Positions 7,044 to 8,861 of a DNA stretch of 8,861 bases are shown here, in pieces. The notes under the pieces are model-generated. The model ran no database searches. It was given only the letters and a program-made list of their open reading frames with translations, and was not told the DNA's origin. The position numbers were made by a program, and so were the translations under genes. Source of the DNA: Armatimonadota bacterium (GTDB taxonomy: Bacteria > Armatimonadota > Zipacnadia > Zipacnadales > UBA11051); NCBI GenBank assembly GCA_003542955.1, contig DPJP01000216.1:1-8861 (forward strand), read 5' to 3'. Each line of letters starts with the position of its first letter. Position 1 is the stretch's first letter.

Positions 7044-7511
7044 TCAGGAGCCGGTGCTGCCGAAGCCCCCGGCGCCGCGCTCGGTCTCGTCCAGTTGGGC
7101 GCACCGCTTCCATTCCACGCGGCTGACCGGTGCCACGACCATCTGCGCGATGCGCTGCCCGCGGGTGATGGTGACCGGCTCCGCGCCGAGATTTGCGATG
7201 ATGACTTTGACCTCGCCCCGGTAGTCGGCATCGATGGTGCCGGGGGAGTTGAGCAGTGTGATCCCGTGCTTGATCGCCAGACCGCTGCGTGGACGCACTT
7301 GCGCCTCGTAGCCGGGCGGCAGACCGATCTGTATGCCCGTCGGTATGAGCGCTCTGCAGCCGGGCTCCAGAACGGTATCCTGCTCGACGGCGGCGCGCAG
7401 GTCCATCCCCGCAGAGAGGTCGGTGGCATATTCGGGCAATCCGAGGTCGGCGGTCGACTCGGCGATGGAAATCGCGACCTGCACGCTCTCCGAGGGGGTC
7501 AACGCATTCAC
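7044..7511 (-). CDS. dut: Deoxyuridine 5'-triphosphate nucleotidohydrolase (trimeric dUTPase)
   Basis: The enzyme hydrolyses dUTP to dUMP and pyrophosphate, keeping uracil out of DNA and supplying dUMP for thymidylate synthesis. All five motifs of the homotrimeric family are visible (numbered from GTG 7511): I, SAGMDL 33-38; II, RPRSGLA 73-79; [13 protein letters not shown] 91-100 region with catalytic Asp (IDA) and the ribose-excluding Tyr (DYR); [11 protein letters not shown] 117-125; [11 protein letters not shown] at the C-terminal end. Length, 155 residues, is normal. No ATG start exists in frame. Candidates are TTG 7532 (no ribosome site), GTG 7511 (GGCGGA about 12 bases upstream) and TTG 7502 (GGGAG eight bases upstream, the best ribosome site). 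I give the middle one, and the true N-terminus may be three codons shorter. A strong promoter lies at 7581-7609, and the tlpA-like gene follows in the same direction. Confidence 0.93.
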   Translation of the reverse strand: MNALTPSESVQVAISIAESTADLGLPEYATDLSAGMDLRAAVEQDTVLEPGCRALIPTGIQIGLPPGYEAQVRPRSGLAIKHGITLLNSPGTIDADYRGEVKVIIANLGAEPVTITRGQRIAQMVVAPVSRVEWKRCAQLDETERGAGGFGSTGS

Positions 7512-7580
7512 TCCCAGTATGGTTCCGCCCAATGTAGACAGGGACGCGGGCCGGGTCAGTGGGGTTCAGTCACAGCCTGG

Positions 7581-7609
7581 ATTATAGCAGCGGAGTGGGC
7601 GCCTTGCAA
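7581..7609 (-). promoter_or_regulatory. Extended sigma-70-type promoter for dut-tlpA
   Basis: Read on the minus strand, TTGCAA (7609-7604) is followed by a 17-bp spacer and a perfect TATAAT (7586-7581) preceded by TGC, an extended -10 element. Transcription would begin near 7574, giving a leader of roughly 60-70 nt to the dUTPase start. The -35 hexamer is palindromic and is shared with the opposite promoter. Confidence 0.75.
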
Positions 7610-7631
7610 ACGGCGTGGGAGGTGGTAGAAT
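7604..7631 (+). promoter_or_regulatory. Extended sigma-70-type promoter for the pyruvate-kinase-domain gene pair
   Basis: On the plus strand TTGCAA (7604-7609) is followed by a 16-bp spacer and TAGAAT (7626-7631), preceded by TGG, an extended -10 element. Transcription would start near 7638, about 43 bases before the ATG at 7681. It uses the same -35 hexamer as the divergent dut promoter, so the two are probably not occupied together. Confidence 0.7.
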
Positions 7632-7680
7632 TGGACGCACGGGAGGCGGAGTCATCACCGATTACAGAGAGGTGCTGATG

Positions 7681-8274
7681 ATGGCTGAAGTGCTTGTGAG
7701 CTACTTCGAGCAGCCGGGACCGGAGAACACGGATGCGACGCTGGAGGCCGCTGCCAGGCGTGCGGCTGAACTCGACATCCGCGAGATTGTCGTCGCCACC
7801 ACCAGTGGGCAGACGGCGTTGAAGGCCGCCAGGGTGATGCCGGAGATGGAGACGATCGTCGGCGTCACATTGCAGGCGGGCCTGTGGGATGTCTACGGGG
7901 GACCGGATGCCGAGACGGTCAAGCATGCGAAGGAGCGTGGCGTGGTGTTCTTCACCGGGCCGCACACGCTGATGGGCTCGGTGGCCTCGGCGATCCAGAG
8001 CGAGTTCGGCGGCCTGCCGCCCGAGGAGGTCATCGCCCGCACGTACTACACCATCTCCCAGGGCACCAAGGTGGCCGTCGAGTGCATGATGATGGCGGCG
8101 GACGCGGGACTTCTGAAGATGGACCGCGATATCATCTCAATCGCCGGCACCAACGGGGGGGCGGACACCGCCATAGTGGTCAGGCCGTGCACGAGCAACA
8201 AGTTCTTCACCTGCCGCGTGCGCGAGTTCCTGGCCCTGCCCCGGACCGACCCCGAGGCCGCGCCGAATGGCTGA
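7681..8274 (+). CDS. Stand-alone pyruvate kinase C-terminal (PK_C, alpha/beta) domain protein, copy 1
   Basis: The protein has 197 residues. ATG 7681 is preceded by GAGGTG about six bases upstream; an adjacent ATG at 7678 is the alternative. The sequence starts MAEVLVSYFEQPGPENTDAT and has the small alpha/beta fold of the pyruvate-kinase C-terminal domain. The loop ATTSGQTA (39-46) corresponds to the phosphate-binding TxSGRTA loop that holds the allosteric sugar phosphate in full pyruvate kinases. SQGTKVAVEC (126-135), MAADAGLL and AGTNGGADTA (155-164) are marks of the stand-alone family. No catalytic barrel is present, so it cannot be a pyruvate kinase. A ligand-binding or regulatory role is plausible but unproven. 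It overlaps the next gene by 8 bp, suggesting translational coupling. Compared with its partner it has about ten extra residues at the C-terminus, and these carry the overlap. Confidence 0.88.
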   Translation: MAEVLVSYFEQPGPENTDATLEAAARRAAELDIREIVVATTSGQTALKAARVMPEMETIVGVTLQAGLWDVYGGPDAETVKHAKERGVVFFTGPHTLMGSVASAIQSEFGGLPPEEVIARTYYTISQGTKVAVECMMMAADAGLLKMDRDIISIAGTNGGADTAIVVRPCTSNKFFTCRVREFLALPRTDPEAAPNG

Positions 8275-8836
8275 TGTGCGGGTCCTCTACTTCGACAGGC
8301 CCGGCCCGCGCAACACCGGGGCGACACTCGAGGCCGTCGCGCGGCGCGTCTCGGAGTTGGGCATCGGGCAAGTTGTCGTCGCCAGCAACACCGGCGCCAC
8401 CGCGCTCGCGGCCGCTCGCTGCATGCCCCACCTGCGTCGCATCGTCGGCGTGACCGAGCACGCCGGCTGGTGGGCGACCGATACTCCGCCCGATCCGGCG
8501 GTCATCTCCGAAGCGGAGCGGGCCGGGGTCAGGGTCCTGACCTGCAGCCACCCGCTGATGGGCGGTGTGGAATGGGCCGTGTACAAGCAGCACCGGGGCC
8601 TGCCGGAGGGACACCTGATCGCGCGGGCCTACTACACATTCTCACAGGGCTTCAAGGTCGCCGTGGAGTGCGCGCTGATGGCCGCCGACGCCTGGCTGCT
8701 CGATATGTCCGAGGACGCCGTGGCAGTGGCAGGCACCGGCAAGGGCGCCGACACGGCGCTGGTCATCAAGCCCGCCCACACCAACAGATGGTTCGACCTG
8801 CGCGTGCGTGAGGTACTGGCGATGCCGCGCAGTTAG
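8267..8836 (+). CDS. Stand-alone pyruvate kinase C-terminal (PK_C, alpha/beta) domain protein, copy 2
   Basis: This 189-residue paralogue is roughly half identical to copy 1 by eye. The ATG at 8267 lies inside the end of copy 1 (ATGGCTGA, 8267-8274), so it is most likely translated by ribosomes finishing copy 1. It starts MADVRVLYFDRPGPRNTGAT and keeps the phosphate-loop equivalent ASNTGATA (39-46), FSQGFKVAVEC, MAADAWLL and AGTGKGADTALV. Copy 1 has TNGG where this one has the more usual TGKG. The pair could form a heteromer, as full pyruvate kinases contact one another through this domain; that is inference. Stop TAG at 8834-8836. The 25 bases left in the window show no terminator. Confidence 0.88.
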   Translation: MADVRVLYFDRPGPRNTGATLEAVARRVSELGIGQVVVASNTGATALAAARCMPHLRRIVGVTEHAGWWATDTPPDPAVISEAERAGVRVLTCSHPLMGGVEWAVYKQHRGLPEGHLIARAYYTFSQGFKVAVECALMAADAWLLDMSEDAVAVAGTGKGADTALVIKPAHTNRWFDLRVREVLAMPRS

Positions 8837-8861
8837 GTTCAGAACTCCTGACATCGCCGGG

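Noticed and set aside
7000..7113. N-terminal extension of the TlpA-like protein up to 7113
   Set aside because: It would overlap the conserved dUTPase C-terminal motif V, and it would bury the lipoprotein signal that begins at 6999.
7615..7680. Upstream extension of PK_C copy 1 to GTG 7615
   Set aside because: The extension would start upstream of the likely -10 box at 7626-7631, is Gly/Arg-rich, and the ATG at 7681 has a good ribosome site and matches the start of its paralogue.
1..8861. CRISPR array, tRNA, rRNA, integrase or transposase
   Set aside because: None seen on either strand: no regularly spaced repeats, no cloverleaf-like sequence and no recombinase motifs.

Overview
The window is bacterial DNA of high GC content. 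It has tightly packed genes, GTG/TTG start candidates, standard -35/-10 promoters and Shine-Dalgarno-like sites. I cannot name the organism. The gene content (a YihY-type membrane protein, a TlpA-like thiol lipoprotein, dUTPase and stand-alone pyruvate-kinase C-terminal domains) looks like ordinary chromosome into which one large accessory gene has been placed.

Layout, left to right. (1) Positions 1-174 hold the last 57 codons of a YihY/BrkB-type membrane protein on the plus strand. (2) Positions 175-540 contain no intact gene. They hold a minus-strand remnant of a TlpA-like gene (about 200-346), whose last 67 bp almost match the end of the intact tlpA-like gene 6.2 kb to the right. (3) Positions 541-6369 encode one 1942-residue protein. 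It combines a split UPF1-like superfamily 1 helicase, a Vsr/MTES_1575-type PD-(D/E)XK nuclease, an unassigned segment and a DUF3320-like C-terminus. This is the architecture of single-protein anti-phage or nucleic-acid-processing enzymes. A stem-loop follows its stop codon. (4) On the minus strand come a TlpA-like lipoprotein (6421-6999) and, just upstream of it, a trimeric-type dUTPase (7044 to about 7511), a likely two-gene operon. (5) A divergent promoter region around 7581-7631 follows. (6) On the plus strand are two tandem, overlapping genes for stand-alone pyruvate-kinase C-terminal-domain proteins (7681-8274 and 8267-8836).

The main story is that the giant helicase-nuclease gene sits between two copies of the 3' end of the tlpA-like gene. 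The simplest older layout is yihY converging on tlpA. The helicase gene was gained between them by a duplication or recombination event in the tlpA 3' end, leaving the partial copy on the left and the working gene on the right. No integrase, transposase or partner gene is visible, so it looks like a lone defence-type gene. The second notable structure is the promoter region: one palindromic hexamer, TTGCAA at 7604-7609, can serve as the -35 box in both directions, each time with a good extended -10 box at the correct spacing. The dUTPase/thioredoxin operon and the pyruvate-kinase-domain operon may therefore compete for one RNA polymerase site.
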